Origin: Candidatus Nitrosocosmicus agrestis
GTDB taxonomy: Archaea; Thermoproteota; Nitrososphaeria; Nitrososphaerales; Nitrososphaeraceae
Length of the DNA stretch: 64,000 bases
NCBI RefSeq assembly: GCF_008389435.1
Contig: NZ_VUYS01000016.1
Span: forward strand, 20,366 to 84,365
Reading direction: 5' to 3'
Under the pieces are notes generated by a model, which searched no databases, was not told the origin of the DNA, and saw only the letters and a list, made by a program, of their open reading frames with translations. Of this stretch, positions 29,224 to 39,441 are shown one piece after another. Within the stretch, counting starts at the first letter, position 1. The number at the start of each line of letters is the position of its first letter. The position numbers and the translations under genes were made by a program.

Positions 29224-29733
29224 TTATTCAAATAGAACCTTGGCTCCGTAATTTTTTTCTAGCAATTGAATCAAAATAGGATCCTCAATTCCGTTCTTCT
29301 TGAGATCCTCAATATTACATGATGCTATTTCTCTAAAGAAATTTTCGAATCCTGCGGGTAAATAAGTCACCAGCAATTTTCCATGTGAATTATCCTTCTT
29401 TTTAAAAGACCTCGGAATATCTTATTCTAATTTTAAAACTATTCCTTCAGTTCCACGAATGTTTTGTTTACCATAAAGAATTTCGAAATCACCGTGAACC
29501 ACACAAACTATTACAATTTCCTGGCTCTGTATATGGAGGGGGATTTCTTTCTCATTATCGCCTTCGGGGAATAGAATTTCTATTATTGAATATTCATTCC
29601 CGGTTTTGTCTCCCGATATTATAGTCTTGAATGTAATCCCATCTAAATCAAATTTTGGAAAAAAGTTTTCATGATTAATGTCAAAATTATTATTCCTAGT
29701 TTGTATTTTGGAATTACTTTCAATCAATATCAT
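29224..29733 (-). pseudogene. Cupin-like gene with in-frame stop
   Basis: One minus-strand frame of about 170 codons is interrupted only by TAA at 29422-29424. The first part (103 residues) has TFKTIISGDKTGNEYSIIEI and a cupin strand set IPLHIQSQEIVIVCVVHGDF. After the stop it continues DIPRSFKKKDNSHGKLLVTY, LPAGFENFFREIA and a helix ending at TAA 29224. Length and order match the intact cupin at 22907. The usual second metal-ligand His of H-x-H is Gln here (HIQ). Probably inactivated by a nonsense change; the truncated 103-residue form might still be made. Confidence 0.6.
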
Positions 29734-30019
29734 TTATTTAGCAATTCAAAGATTTAATCTTAGTGGATTGGGTTTGACATGGTCTATAACAATCTACGGA
29801 TATTCGCCTTTCAAATACTTCTTAACTTTAGAGATCCTTAAAAAGGTGATAATTATTAATTCTTTGAAAATTTAACATGGTTTCAAACATATCAGTTGTA
29901 TAGATTTGAATTGACGCATTAATGATATAATCAATAAGTTATTGAATAACCATATCTCATAAAGTGCCCCAATAATATAGTTCTAGACTGGATTATATAG
30001 AACATTGCCGGAAGAATGG

Positions 30020-30083
30020 ATTAGATTCAACCTTGAACCGTGTCCCAACGCGGCCAAACTAAATGATACCATATATAGTAACA
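30020..30083 (+). repeat. Dispersed intergenic repeat, copy 9
   Basis: GATTAGATTCAACCTTG, AACCGTGTCCCAACGCGGCC, AAACTAAATGATACCATA, TATAGTAAC. Confidence 0.7.
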
Positions 30084-30130
30084 TAAACGCGGTAGATGAT
30101 ATAATGATGCGATAATTGTTATTCATTACT

Positions 30131-31110
30131 TCAAGACTCTGCTTCATTCCAATATTTCTCAAACATTAATTGTTGAACTAAGACTGCGTGTTCTTGATTT
30201 GAAAAGACTGCAATCAGTAAATTATCCTGGTTGTAGTTAACACGAAGTAAATTTTTATCATTAAATATCATGATCATTTCATTTAGGTCTCCTATCTTAT
30301 TTGAAAATCCTAATTGAATCGGCCTGATCGATTGTAATGATTCATTTATAGAAGCAATTTGCTTTACCAAATACTCGTCTACGTTTATGGCAAGAATTTT
30401 AATTGAGATACCTCTTTGTAAAATGGAAGATAAGGACTTTATAAAACTAAATTTATTTAAAAGAAGACATAGGAAATTGTTCGATGAAAGCATTGTCAAA
30501 TCCTTTTTACAGGTGAGAGTCAAGACTTCTATTTCTCTTTGAATATTTTCAGAATCTCCTGTAATTCTTTTAGTGTCTTTCTTGTTTTCATATTCTAATT
30601 CCTTCTTTCTTATGGCAAATGGTATGGCCATGTTCCACAATTCTTCAAATATTTTCATCTGTTGGTCTGCGAGAGTTCTAGAATTGCTAAAGTCTGCACA
30701 GATTCATCATTCTGTTTGTTTAGTATAAATGCCATATATCCCATCTCGTCACGTATTCCAAAATTTCCTCTCAATCCTTCCAGATGTCTGATTTCTAAGA
30801 AGGGTAACGTGTCAAGAAATCCTTTATTCTCAAAATTCACATCAGTAATTAATCTACATTTTATGCTCTTTTCTTTTACTCTTTGTCTCACAAGTTCTAA
30901 TCCTTCTACAAAATACTTGGATGCCCATTTACACATCTCTGCATCCCATACTGTGTTATAGCCTAATTCGGTAGAATTCAATCCATCCATAGTAATTTCA
31001 AGCATAATCTTGTAATCTTGAATAACGTCAGTTATTACTGGATAATAATAATTGGACTCTTTTAACTGCTTGAGCGTTATTTTATCCACTGCATTGTCTT
31101 TAAATCCCAT
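30131..31110 (-). pseudogene. Full-length sensor-domain gene with a single frameshift
   Basis: From ATG 31110 the family N-terminus (ITLKQLKESNYYYPVITDVI) runs in one frame to TGA at 30655-30657. The rest (NSRTLADQQMKIFEELWNMA through the terminal MFEKYWNEAES) is in another frame. The span is 980 bp, exactly one less than the 981 bp of the intact paralogue at 27533, so a net one-base loss near 30690-30700 explains it. The stop overlaps the next ATG (ATGA), so two half-proteins could be translated, but homology shows this was one gene. An upstream ATG at 31149 would add 13 residues. Confidence 0.7.
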
Positions 31111-31269
31111 TTTATTAAAGATTTTAATTACCTTCACAATTTCCAACATTACTAAAGCAATTGTTTCTCTTTGGAGATGTGATACAATTCAATGTTATAT
31201 ACGATTTATCTATAAGAAAATTATTAAATAAATATTACTTGGATTCACACCATCAATTATAACTTTTCA

Positions 31270-33120
31270 ATGCGCAATAACAGTTTTAGAAACAAGATTT
31301 TTTATCAAATTCCGGTATTTGTGTTAATACTGGCAATATCGATTCCAATGGTCACTGCTCCGGTCTCATCTAATGTTCTTTTTTCTCCTTCTAGTATACA
31401 AGTAAATCAACTTGCCTATGCAGAAGACGAGGGTGATAGCAGCGGTGGTGGAGATTCCGATAGCAGCGGTGGTGGAGATTCCGATAGCAGCGGTGGTGGA
31501 GATTCCGATAGCAGCGGTGGTGGAGATTCCGATAGCAGCGGTGGTGGAGATTCCAATAACGGAGATCAATCTATTTCATCATCAACTACTACTGACCCAG
31601 CCTTAGCATCATCATCATCATCAACTACTACTGACCCAGCCTTAGCATCATCATCATCATCATCATCAACTACTACTGACCCAGCCTTAGCATCATCATC
31701 ATCATCATCAACTACTACTGACCCAGCCTTAGCATCATCATCATCAACTACTACTGACCCAGCCTTAGACCAAAGTCCTTTAGGATTAATCTTTAGCACA
31801 GAAAATGCTTCTCCTTCTCTGACTTATGAGACCGAAGATGAAGATCTAGACTGTGAAGATGTATCAGATAGGAACTTCAAAGTCTCCTCAAGTGATCCAA
31901 ATGGATTCGATAGCGATAATGATGGTATAGGATGTGAAGATGGCGACGATGATAGCAGCGATAAAAATAGTGACATTGCTCCAATTAGCCTTACTAATGA
32001 AGGTCCAGACAACGATTGTAAGTTGAATCCTGACTTACCAAAATGTGCTTCTGTTGATGGAGACTGTCCAGATGGATTCTTCAATAATGATGACGATCAG
32101 TGTGTTCCTGAAGGTGGATGTCCAGACGGTTACCATACCGTAGATGATGATGAAACTGGTAGATGTATTCCAGATTCAGAGGGATGTCCCGATGGAATGA
32201 TCTTTAGATCAGATGGAAAAACTTGTGGTGATGAAGAACAATTGTGCCAAGGAAACACTGGTCTTGAAGGTTGTCCTGAAACACCAGAGAAATGCGATCC
32301 TTCGTATCCAAATCATTGTATTAAACCTAGCGAGACTGACTTAGATTGTAACTGGGATGGCAATATTCAGGAAGACCAGATCGCAGACAAAAACTTTCCA
32401 GTAGGTTCGTCTGATCCGCATCACTTTGACAAAGATAAAAACGGCATTGGATGTGAGAAAGATGAAGGAAAAAAAGGATTTGATTTTATAGATATTGATT
32501 GCGAGGATATACAAGGTAGCGTTAGAGTGACTTCTGCTGATCCCAATGGATTAGACAAAGATAAAGATGGTATAGGATGTGAAAACAATGGTAGAGGGGG
32601 AAATGGTCATAATGGTAATCACAATGATGACCACCATGGTGACGACAACAGCAATGATAATGATAATGATAATGATGATAGCGATAGTAACAAATACATT
32701 ATTATGCCCTCAGATACATGTAGCGATATTTCTGATACCATAGATTTATCGTCTGAACAAATAGATCCACAAGAAACAAGAACTATTGCATACTTTGGTA
32801 ATTGTGAATTAGATACTGCATCATTGCAGTTAAATCTTGTTCAAAACAGTGATCTGAAATTGGTTGCAGCCAACTTGGACGACGGATTATCTGATGCGGT
32901 TGAGGTGGACCTGCACCAAATAGCGCAATCAGGATCTGATTCCCATATTTTATATGAAGCCACAATAACTGATAATCAGCAAGGTCAAGACTTAGACACA
33001 GGTGAAACAAAAACTCTAAACAATGTCAATGGAATAGTATTGTGGAACGATGACGAAGACGAGTCAATAGAATTTGCCGACAATAATTTTGTTGAAGCAA
33101 ACATCAATTTCTTTGATTGA
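31270..33120 (+). CDS. Secreted acidic repeat protein with three Excalibur-like calcium-binding motifs
   Basis: A 616-residue protein. Signal sequence about 10-50. Then five DSDSSGGG-type repeats (56-95), five STTTDPALA repeats separated by Ser runs (104-166), and three Excalibur-like units near 192-223, 357-395 and 408-438. Each has a D-C, a (S/A)DP-x-x-(F/L)D turn and a D-x-(N/D)GIGCE end, the pattern of extracellular Ca-binding Excalibur domains. A Cys-rich middle (CPDGF, CPDGYH, CPDGMIF) lies between the first and second. A Asn/Asp/His-rich linker precedes a unique C-terminal domain (about 480-616) with one cystine pair. Probably a calcium-binding surface or matrix protein. It converges with the 974-residue protein downstream; a dead 3' copy lies at 19332. 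Confidence 0.8.
   Translation: MRNNSFRNKIFYQIPVFVLILAISIPMVTAPVSSNVLFSPSSIQVNQLAYAEDEGDSSGGGDSDSSGGGDSDSSGGGDSDSSGGGDSDSSGGGDSNNGDQSISSSTTTDPALASSSSSTTTDPALASSSSSSSTTTDPALASSSSSSTTTDPALASSSSTTTDPALDQSPLGLIFSTENASPSLTYETEDEDLDCEDVSDRNFKVSSSDPNGFDSDNDGIGCEDGDDDSSDKNSDIAPISLTNEGPDNDCKLNPDLPKCASVDGDCPDGFFNNDDDQCVPEGGCPDGYHTVDDDETGRCIPDSEGCPDGMIFRSDGKTCGDEEQLCQGNTGLEGCPETPEKCDPSYPNHCIKPSETDLDCNWDGNIQEDQIADKNFPVGSSDPHHFDKDKNGIGCEKDEGKKGFDFIDIDCEDIQGSVRVTSADPNGLDKDKDGIGCENNGRGGNGHNGNHNDDHHGDDNSNDNDNDNDDSDSNKYIIMPSDTCSDISDTIDLSSEQIDPQETRTIAYFGNCELDTASLQLNLVQNSDLKLVAANLDDGLSDAVEVDLHQIAQSGSDSHILYEATITDNQQGQDLDTGETKTLNNVNGIVLWNDDEDESIEFADNNFVEANINFFD
31435..31554 (+). repeat. 24-bp tandem repeat, five perfect units
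   Basis: The unit GATAGCAGCGGTGGTGGAGA + TTCC occurs five times exactly, encoding DSSGGGDS. A multiple of three, so copy-number change would keep the frame. Confidence 0.95.
31573..31768 (+). repeat. Degenerate-length Ser/TTTDPALA repeat
   Basis: ACTACTACTGACCCAGCCTT recurs five times separated by TCA runs of variable length, giving variable Ser tracts. Suited to slippage-driven length change. Confidence 0.9.
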
Positions 33121-33247
33121 AAAGAAAATAACCATTCAAATTTACTCACAACTCTTACTTTTTCTTGCTTACATTATTTTTTCAATTTTGGTCATACAAC
33201 TTCTATGACAAAATTAATACTTGCATTGTAGAAAGATCTGTGAAAAA

Positions 33248-33312
33248 GATTCGATTCAACCTTGAACTGTATCCCCACGGTCCCGAACTAAATGATACTA
33301 TATTTGATAACT
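33248..33312 (+). repeat. Dispersed intergenic repeat, copy 10
   Basis: GATTCGATTCAACCTTG, AACTGTATCCCCACGG, CGAACTAAATGATACTATA. It lies between the convergent ends of the two large surface-protein genes. Confidence 0.7.
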
Positions 33313-33477
33313 ATATTTGCTAATATTATGGTGCAAACAAAGCGTATGCGTCTACCTCGAGATTTCCTAAAATAATGGGATTTGATTTAAGAAATAATTG
33401 ATATTAGATTGCTTATCTTGTTTATTACCATCACGATTGAAAAATTAAATCTAGCCATCTACTTCAAGAGTAGATAT

Positions 33478-36402
33478 CTACCTTCCACCTACAGGTGCAG
33501 ATGGTTGTGATGCTAGCGTCGTTTGTGTTGCTGTTCCAGCACCTTGACTAAGGGCGGCTTCTACTTTTACAGTATTATCTGAGCCTAGTTGAACATTCTC
33601 CCCGCCTAGATTCATTAAAAGTAATGAATTGACGTTGCCTGCTAAATTCACCGGATTTCCGCTCGCAAGATCTAAACCCGTAGGTTGCGCGGTCAAATCT
33701 ATAAAATATTGTGCTTGACCTGGAGTAGTAGAAGCTATTCTCTGCATTGGGACTATAGTGGATTGGGTCGTTTGTCCGCCTTGCATTTTAGCTCCTACAA
33801 GTTGAATTCCTTTTTCATCCGGTAAATTGAGCAAGACTTTTCCACCAGTAAGAATACACGGATCAAATGCTGCAAGGATTCGTGCTTTCCCATTTTCCAT
33901 CGGCGATGGACCCAAGACAATAGTTGCAGACTGTAGGGGACAATCTGCAGTTGGTGTTACTGCTCCATCAAGTGTTTTGACTGTCAATCCTCCATCATTT
34001 TTCACGGTGACTTGATCATTGTTAATATTTGTTTTAGTAACTATAACTGTCTTTGTAGTTTGAGCTGGTGTTGTAGATGTGGAAGGTATTGTAGATGTGG
34101 AAGGTGTTGCAGATGTGGAAGGTATTGTAGATGTGGAAGGTATTGTAGATGTGGAAGGTATTGTACTTTGAGCTGGGGTTGTAGTTTGATCAGGAGTAGA
34201 TTTTACCAAACAGAGGGAGGGATTGAATTGTGTCGATCCTGGCGGACATGTTCCATCTGCGCCTACTTTTTGTGCAGTTCCTACATAGCAATCATTATCT
34301 TCAAATGGATTGGCTTGAAATGATCCTGGCGGACATGTTCCATCTGCGCCTCTAGGTAATATGTCTGGTAGGTTTGATGGTGTTGTAGTGGTTTTTGCTG
34401 GGGGATTATCTGATACACATTTGGATCCGCTTGGAGCCCCATTCTTTCCACCAAACGCTACGACATGAGATCCTGATGGACATGTTCCATCTGCATTTTT
34501 AGGTACTTCACCTTCAGTAGTTGTAGTTGTTGAAGTTGTAGTATCAGGTGTATTATTTGAAACACAAGTAGAAGAGCCAGTACCTAGTTGACCGGCGTTA
34601 CCATTGCTTCCTCCTACATATCTAGAGTAAAAGGGTGGACATGTTCCATCTGCATTTTTAGGTACTTCTCCTTCTGCTGGCGTTGTAGTTGTCTTGCTAG
34701 ATGGATTATCTGATACACATTTGGATCCGCTTGGAGCCCCATTCTTTCCACCAAACGCTACGACATGAGATCCTGATGGACATGTTCCATCTGCATTTTT
34801 AGGTACTTCTACTTGTTTTGTAGTAGTTGATGTTTTGTTACAATCGGAATTGGTGGAAAAAACTTCACAAAGATTAATCGTACCGGGATCAGAAGGTAAT
34901 GTAGATTCCCCTGCTGGCAATGTTGTAGACTTAGTAGAGGGGCCAACACATGCACCTGCACTTGTTTCAACAGTTCCAACGGGGCATTTTCCGTCAAGTC
35001 CCTTAGGAAAAGTTTGTGTTCCTTCTGTAGATGTAATTCCGCCCATTTTTTCTGTTGAAGGCGTCGTTGTAGTAGGTGTTTTATTGCATTCCGGACTTGA
35101 TGGATTGTATTTGCAATAATATGTCATGTCTGTTGGTGTCGTTGGTTTTTGATCTACTGGTGGCTCAGTTGTTTCTGGTATAGTCGTCTGCTTTGTAGGT
35201 GTTTTATTGCATTCCGGACTTGATGGATTGTATTTGCAATAATATGTCATGTCTGTTGGTGTCGTTGGTTTTTGATCTACTGGTGGCTCAGTTGTTTCTG
35301 GTATAGTCGTCTGCTTTGTAGGTGTTTTATTGCATTCAGGAGGGACGGGAGTATTTACGCATAGATAAAGCCAACCGGAACTAGTGGATGTCGGTTCTGT
35401 TGTACCTGTACCCGGCGTCGAAGTCGACTTGCAAGCTGGATCGGTGGGATTGGACTGGCAAACAGGATTATTAGCTTGGAAAAGTGTTGTTTCCCCTTTA
35501 TCTAAATCTTCCTCAAAATATGGTAAAAGTAAAGTTTCAGATGAGGCATCATTAATTGTTCCGATGATTGATTTTGATTTACAGAATGGAGCTTCGGGAG
35601 ATGTTGTACAAATGGGATTCTTCTCCGACCCGGAATCTGCAGGAAGGGAACCCGATGTTACTCCTGTTGTACCTGTACCCGGCGTCGAAGTCGACTTGCA
35701 AGCTGGATCGGTGGGATTGGACTGGCAAACAGGATTATTCACTGAGGGTGGTGTTGTTTCCCCTTTTCCTACATCCGTTTCAAAATATGGTAAAAGTAAT
35801 GATGCAGGTGGTACATCAGTAGTTGTACTTGGATTTGTAGTTTTATCTGGCGTTGTAGTAGTCCCTGTAGTTGTTTGTGATTTACAAAATTGGGCGTTGG
35901 GAGACACTTTACAAATATCATTCTTGGTCGATCCGATATTTGTAGAAGGAGAACCAGATGGTGTTCCTGTATTTGTATCAGTTGTTGTTGATGATTTGCA
36001 AGCAGGATCGGTGGGATTGGACTGGCAAGATGGGTTAACATAAAAATAATCTCCCCAGAGAAAATTTTGTAATTCTGATTGTGATGGCGTTGTGGTTGTA
36101 TCTGTCCCTGGAGTACATTCTTCGGTTGTAGCTGCCTGTGTACCGTCAGGACAATTCACAAGTTTTGACTCTGCCTGTGGCTCTGTTTCTTCTACTGGCG
36201 CATCTGATTCTGGCTCTACCTCCGGCTGCTCATTTTCTGATAAACCATTGCCCTCATCGGAACTACCTCCCTCATCGGAACTACCTCCCTCATCTGATGT
36301 ACTAGCAAAGCTATTGGATGGCATTGTCATGGCGGGATTAGCAGATAACATCATGGCTAATATCAAAACTATAGTAAAACTGGACGCAACTTTTCGATTC
36401 AT
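33478..36402 (-). CDS. Large secreted Thr/Pro-rich protein with Cys-bearing repeats
   Basis: A 974-residue protein with signal peptide (about 8-33), an acidic DEGGSS repeat, then long Thr/Pro/Ser linkers carrying small two-Cys modules. CQSNPTDPACKS occurs four times, YCKYNPSSPECNK twice, and NADGTCPSGSHVVAF-type modules several times. A run of PSTST repeats leads to a globular C-terminal domain (about 790-974) starting KTVIVTKTNINND with two cysteines. The mucin-like linkers and repeated disulfide modules indicate an extracellular, probably glycosylated fibre or adhesin-like protein. No membrane anchor or sortase-type signal is seen at the C-terminus. Divergent from the PPOX gene; convergent with the Excalibur-repeat protein. 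Confidence 0.75.
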   Translation of the reverse strand: MNRKVASSFTIVLILAMMLSANPAMTMPSNSFASTSDEGGSSDEGGSSDEGNGLSENEQPEVEPESDAPVEETEPQAESKLVNCPDGTQAATTEECTPGTDTTTTPSQSELQNFLWGDYFYVNPSCQSNPTDPACKSSTTTDTNTGTPSGSPSTNIGSTKNDICKVSPNAQFCKSQTTTGTTTTPDKTTNPSTTTDVPPASLLLPYFETDVGKGETTPPSVNNPVCQSNPTDPACKSTSTPGTGTTGVTSGSLPADSGSEKNPICTTSPEAPFCKSKSIIGTINDASSETLLLPYFEEDLDKGETTLFQANNPVCQSNPTDPACKSTSTPGTGTTEPTSTSSGWLYLCVNTPVPPECNKTPTKQTTIPETTEPPVDQKPTTPTDMTYYCKYNPSSPECNKTPTKQTTIPETTEPPVDQKPTTPTDMTYYCKYNPSSPECNKTPTTTTPSTEKMGGITSTEGTQTFPKGLDGKCPVGTVETSAGACVGPSTKSTTLPAGESTLPSDPGTINLCEVFSTNSDCNKTSTTTKQVEVPKNADGTCPSGSHVVAFGGKNGAPSGSKCVSDNPSSKTTTTPAEGEVPKNADGTCPPFYSRYVGGSNGNAGQLGTGSSTCVSNNTPDTTTSTTTTTEGEVPKNADGTCPSGSHVVAFGGKNGAPSGSKCVSDNPPAKTTTTPSNLPDILPRGADGTCPPGSFQANPFEDNDCYVGTAQKVGADGTCPPGSTQFNPSLCLVKSTPDQTTTPAQSTIPSTSTIPSTSTIPSTSATPSTSTIPSTSTTPAQTTKTVIVTKTNINNDQVTVKNDGGLTVKTLDGAVTPTADCPLQSATIVLGPSPMENGKARILAAFDPCILTGGKVLLNLPDEKGIQLVGAKMQGGQTTQSTIVPMQRIASTTPGQAQYFIDLTAQPTGLDLASGNPVNLAGNVNSLLLMNLGGENVQLGSDNTVKVEAALSQGAGTATQTTLASQPSAPVGGR
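34072..34162 (-). repeat. 18-bp tandem repeat coding PSTSTI
   Basis: GTAGATGTGGAAGGTATT (plus-strand reading) is repeated about five times inside the 974-residue gene, with one variant unit. Confidence 0.85.
35072..35350 (-). repeat. 123-bp tandem repeat (41 residues)
   Basis: The segment beginning GTAGGTGTTTTATTGCATTC starts at 35072, 35195 and (partial) 35318; the first two units are almost identical. It encodes the KPTTPTDMTYYCKYNPSSPE module. Confidence 0.85.
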
Positions 36403-36869
36403 TTCTATTACCTCACGCTATTATAGTCATAACTTAAAATTGACTTAAAGTCACATACTAATTTTGCATAATCCCATGAAAAAATTATGATATTACTTAT
36501 ATCTCTATTATCTCTTGTTTTTCTAACACTGACATTTCTATTTGTAATCACATAGGACCTATGCGCATTTTTGCGGACAAAATACATTACCATGATTGAA
36601 TAATAGAATCAATGAGGTGACTGTTATATAACCATTTTATCACCTGAATTATCAATATTCTCAAACTGGATTATATCTATCTTAAATCATATTTCATGCG
36701 CCAAGACTAATTTTAGATCGGTTTTCTATTAAAAATCAGCATAAAAGAAACTGACCTGATAATACAACCTTGCTCACCAAATAGGTCAACTAGTCTATAG
36801 TGTAAAATTCAGGATGCAATTATTGCTCAAATGATCTATATTTTTATTTGACAAGAGATTTCAAAGAAT
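36403..36869. other. Intergenic region between divergent genes
   Basis: Must hold promoters for the 974-residue protein and the PPOX protein; no other feature seen. Confidence 0.4.
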
Positions 36870-37343
36870 ATGAAGATCCTTAAAGCAAATCCGGAGATTC
36901 CTAGCATGACTATGGAAGAGGCTGAGCGATTCCTTGAAAGTAAATTGAATTTACAGCTTGCTACCATTGATAGTAAAGGAGATCCTAATATTCAACCTGT
37001 ATGGTTCTACTACGATAAAAATAAGGAAAAACTGTTTATCATGACAGGCAAAAATACTAAAAAGAGTCAAAATGTCCGAGAAAGCCCGATCATCTATTTT
37101 TGTATAGAAGATGGTAACAGTCCATATAAAGGGGTAAAAGGTAAAGGTATAGTTACTATTTACGATAATCTTCAAACAGTTGTATCATTATCTAATAAAA
37201 TGATCATAAAATATTTGGGTACGCTCGATAATCCAATGTCAAAGGCTATTAGTGAACGCTCTAAAAGTGGAGAGGGTATAATAATTGAAATAACACCAAA
37301 GTTTTTCTCTACCTGGGATTTTGATAAGATGTCTATTTCTTAA
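36870..37343 (+). CDS. PPOX-class (pyridoxamine oxidase-like) flavin/F420-binding protein
   Basis: A 157-residue split-barrel protein. Motifs: MTMEEAERFLESKLNLQLAT (N-terminal helix and first strand), IDSKGDPNIQPVWFYYD (typical G-x-P-x-x-x-P-(V/L)WF turn), LFIMTGKNTKKSQNVRESP (cofactor phosphate contacts in the GKNTKKSQN stretch) and YKGVKGKGIVTIYD. This is the family of F420- or FMN-dependent reductases (FDOR/PPOX). F420 is common in these archaea, so F420 is the likelier cofactor, but this cannot be decided from sequence by eye. Substrate unknown; gene stands alone. Confidence 0.85.
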   Translation: MKILKANPEIPSMTMEEAERFLESKLNLQLATIDSKGDPNIQPVWFYYDKNKEKLFIMTGKNTKKSQNVRESPIIYFCIEDGNSPYKGVKGKGIVTIYDNLQTVVSLSNKMIIKYLGTLDNPMSKAISERSKSGEGIIIEITPKFFSTWDFDKMSIS

Positions 37344-37991
37344 TTGCGAAGTGAATAGCTTAAAGAATTGAATTACATTCCTTTCAGAAGAATAGAGTCA
37401 ATAGATGTGATCCCATTCTTACTTTAAAATTTCAGCTTACAAAATGTTTAAGTGTGTCTTGTTGTAATTAACTTTAGAATCCTAATTAAAATACCGATAT
37501 CAGCACTGGTCCCCACGCGCCCAGACTGTTACTAAAAGTCATATTAATCCATCTGAAATTACGCACTAATATGCAAAATCAGAGTAAGAAATTCATTGTG
37601 CGTTTAAGTGTCATAGAACCCTATTGGCTTCGGATTCTACAAGTTAATTCTAAAAGTTTTATAATAATTGTATCTTTAGTTTCGACATATGCTACCGTTT
37701 ACTAGGCTAATATATTAAAGAATAGGAAAAATATGGAAACTAATTCCAAACTATGTTTACAAATATATAATATAGTTTGGGTAAAATTGACTAAGCGAAT
37801 TTAGGGATTGAGCGTATAAATTTGAATACTTTTGACTCCAATGGCCACAAATTGTTTGACTTACTGCTCAGATTTATATTCAACTGAAACAAAATTTGCA
37901 ATTCGAGATATTGAGGATAATAAGTTTTCTTTGTAAACAATACAATGATGTTTTTGTAATTGTATACAAAGAAAATGGAGTAAACCCTATT
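37344..37991. other. Intergenic region with repeat and remnant of shared block
   Basis: Besides repeat copy 11, TTCGGATTCTACAAGTTAAT and TCTAAAAGT near 37630-37660 match the block found upstream of the 60160 gene, but no gene follows, so this looks like an orphan remnant. Confidence 0.5.
37474..37535 (+). repeat. Dispersed intergenic repeat, copy 11
   Basis: TTAGAATCCTAATTAAAATACC, ATATCAGCACTGGTCCCCACGC and CCAGACTGTTACTAAA. It shares the CCCAGACTGTTACTAA ending with copies 12 and 22. Confidence 0.7.
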
Positions 37992-38825
37992 CTATTGTAC
38001 CACTAGTTTATCGAAGCTTATTATTGCAAAAGGTTTGTTTTCATTATTAAGAATTACTCCTCTTGCACTGAGTCCAAATCCTGATTCCTGAAGTTTTTGT
38101 GCGGTCTCCTTTGCGGAGTCTGTAATTTTTACTACCACATAATTTTTAACTCCTGCAACTGTCCATTTCTGCTTTGTTATATTATCTAATACTTCAAATT
38201 GTTGTAGGAAGTCCTTGACACTAGTCTTTGAATATTTGGCTTCAATTTCGTCTTTTGACACCCGGCTAGTAACATCACTTATAAATAGTAGACCTAGTGG
38301 TTGTTCGTTATCATCAATAAGTAGAACGTTGGAAAGTATGCCAGCTTGATCCACTGCCTCCTTAATGGTGTTGCCAAGCTTAACCTTGCGTATATTAAGA
38401 CTGTCTGAATTTTTAGATATTATTTCAGCTAATGACTCGCTTGTTATTTTTTTATTTGTAGTTGCCTCTACTAAGGATTTCTGAGTATTACTTAATGAAT
38501 CGTATACTTTGTCCATATTTTTTGTTCCAAAATAAAATGCAATAATTGCACCTATCCAAGCTCCGAAAAGTGGAAGCAATGCATTGAACAAATTCTGATT
38601 AGAAGTGTTAATTGAATCAAATGCCTTTTGTTTTATCTCATCGCCAGCAATACCCATCATAAATACTACTCCATAAACATGAATTATTATTAATCCCACT
38701 ATTAGCCCTATTATTGAAAAAATCAAGATCTTTGCTAACTGATCATGAAATATCCCCCCTAAATTATTCGACTTTGATATGTTTCTGTTTAGTTCTTCAT
38801 TTGAATTTTTCTTATTTACTAACAT
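37992..38825 (-). CDS. Membrane-anchored protein with CBS-like domain pair
   Basis: A 277-residue protein with two transmembrane helices (about 31-58 and 84-104) connected by an extracytoplasmic loop, a short coiled coil, and a C-terminal cytoplasmic part with two CBS-like repeats (about 140-190 and 220-275). CBS signs are VLLIDDNEQPLGLLFISDVT and GVILNNENKPFAIISFDKL. CBS pairs usually bind adenosine nucleotides and gate an attached activity. Here they are joined only to the membrane segment, so this may be a sensor or regulatory subunit. No transporter is adjacent. Confidence 0.75.
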   Translation of the reverse strand: MLVNKKNSNEELNRNISKSNNLGGIFHDQLAKILIFSIIGLIVGLIIIHVYGVVFMMGIAGDEIKQKAFDSINTSNQNLFNALLPLFGAWIGAIIAFYFGTKNMDKVYDSLSNTQKSLVEATTNKKITSESLAEIISKNSDSLNIRKVKLGNTIKEAVDQAGILSNVLLIDDNEQPLGLLFISDVTSRVSKDEIEAKYSKTSVKDFLQQFEVLDNITKQKWTVAGVKNYVVVKITDSAKETAQKLQESGFGLSARGVILNNENKPFAIISFDKLVVQ

Positions 38826-39441
38826 AGTTTGGTATTACATTGGGAATTATTTAACTTTATCTACAAAAACGTGAATAATGAGTTATACTAGTATGTCAAA
38901 TGACTAGATACTTATCTATTATCGAAATCGGTCATATTTGCTTGTATCGTACCCAATAAGCATTTAGTATGATATTAATTCTAACCTGATGAGTATAACC
39001 ACGCAATAATGAATTCCAGGTCACAACTAATTTTCTGACCTGATGGATGACGGGCGGATCTTATTTACATTTGTTATTTTAAAGACTGATTATTTAACAA
39101 GTTACTTGAGATTCACTCTCCGTCTTTTTCTTGTGATTTTTTATACTTTGTCAAAAAGTATTATATACTTATCCGCTGCGTTAACCAAATTTGGAATAAT
39201 TAGTAGCAAATTCTGCATCAAAGTTAGGAGATAAGTTGAGTGGGACATAACCTTACAATTCGATTATTAATGGGCCGTCGATCTCAATATATGAATTTTA
39301 TCTAATGCTATGACTGTCATATCCCAAGGTTTTGTTTCTTTTAATTAATTATTCGAATTTGAATTGCATTATTAATATAATAACACGCTTTTGGCAATAA
39401 ATACCAATACACTTAAATGAAGGCTTAGGTTATATGATTGT
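38826..39441. other. Intergenic region
   Basis: No supported gene. A 63-codon hydrophobic open frame at 39043-39234 is probably chance. Confidence 0.4.

Noticed and set aside
30131-31110. Two genes translationally coupled by an ATGA overlap
   Set aside because: Together the two halves equal one intact paralogue minus a single base, so a frameshift explains them better.
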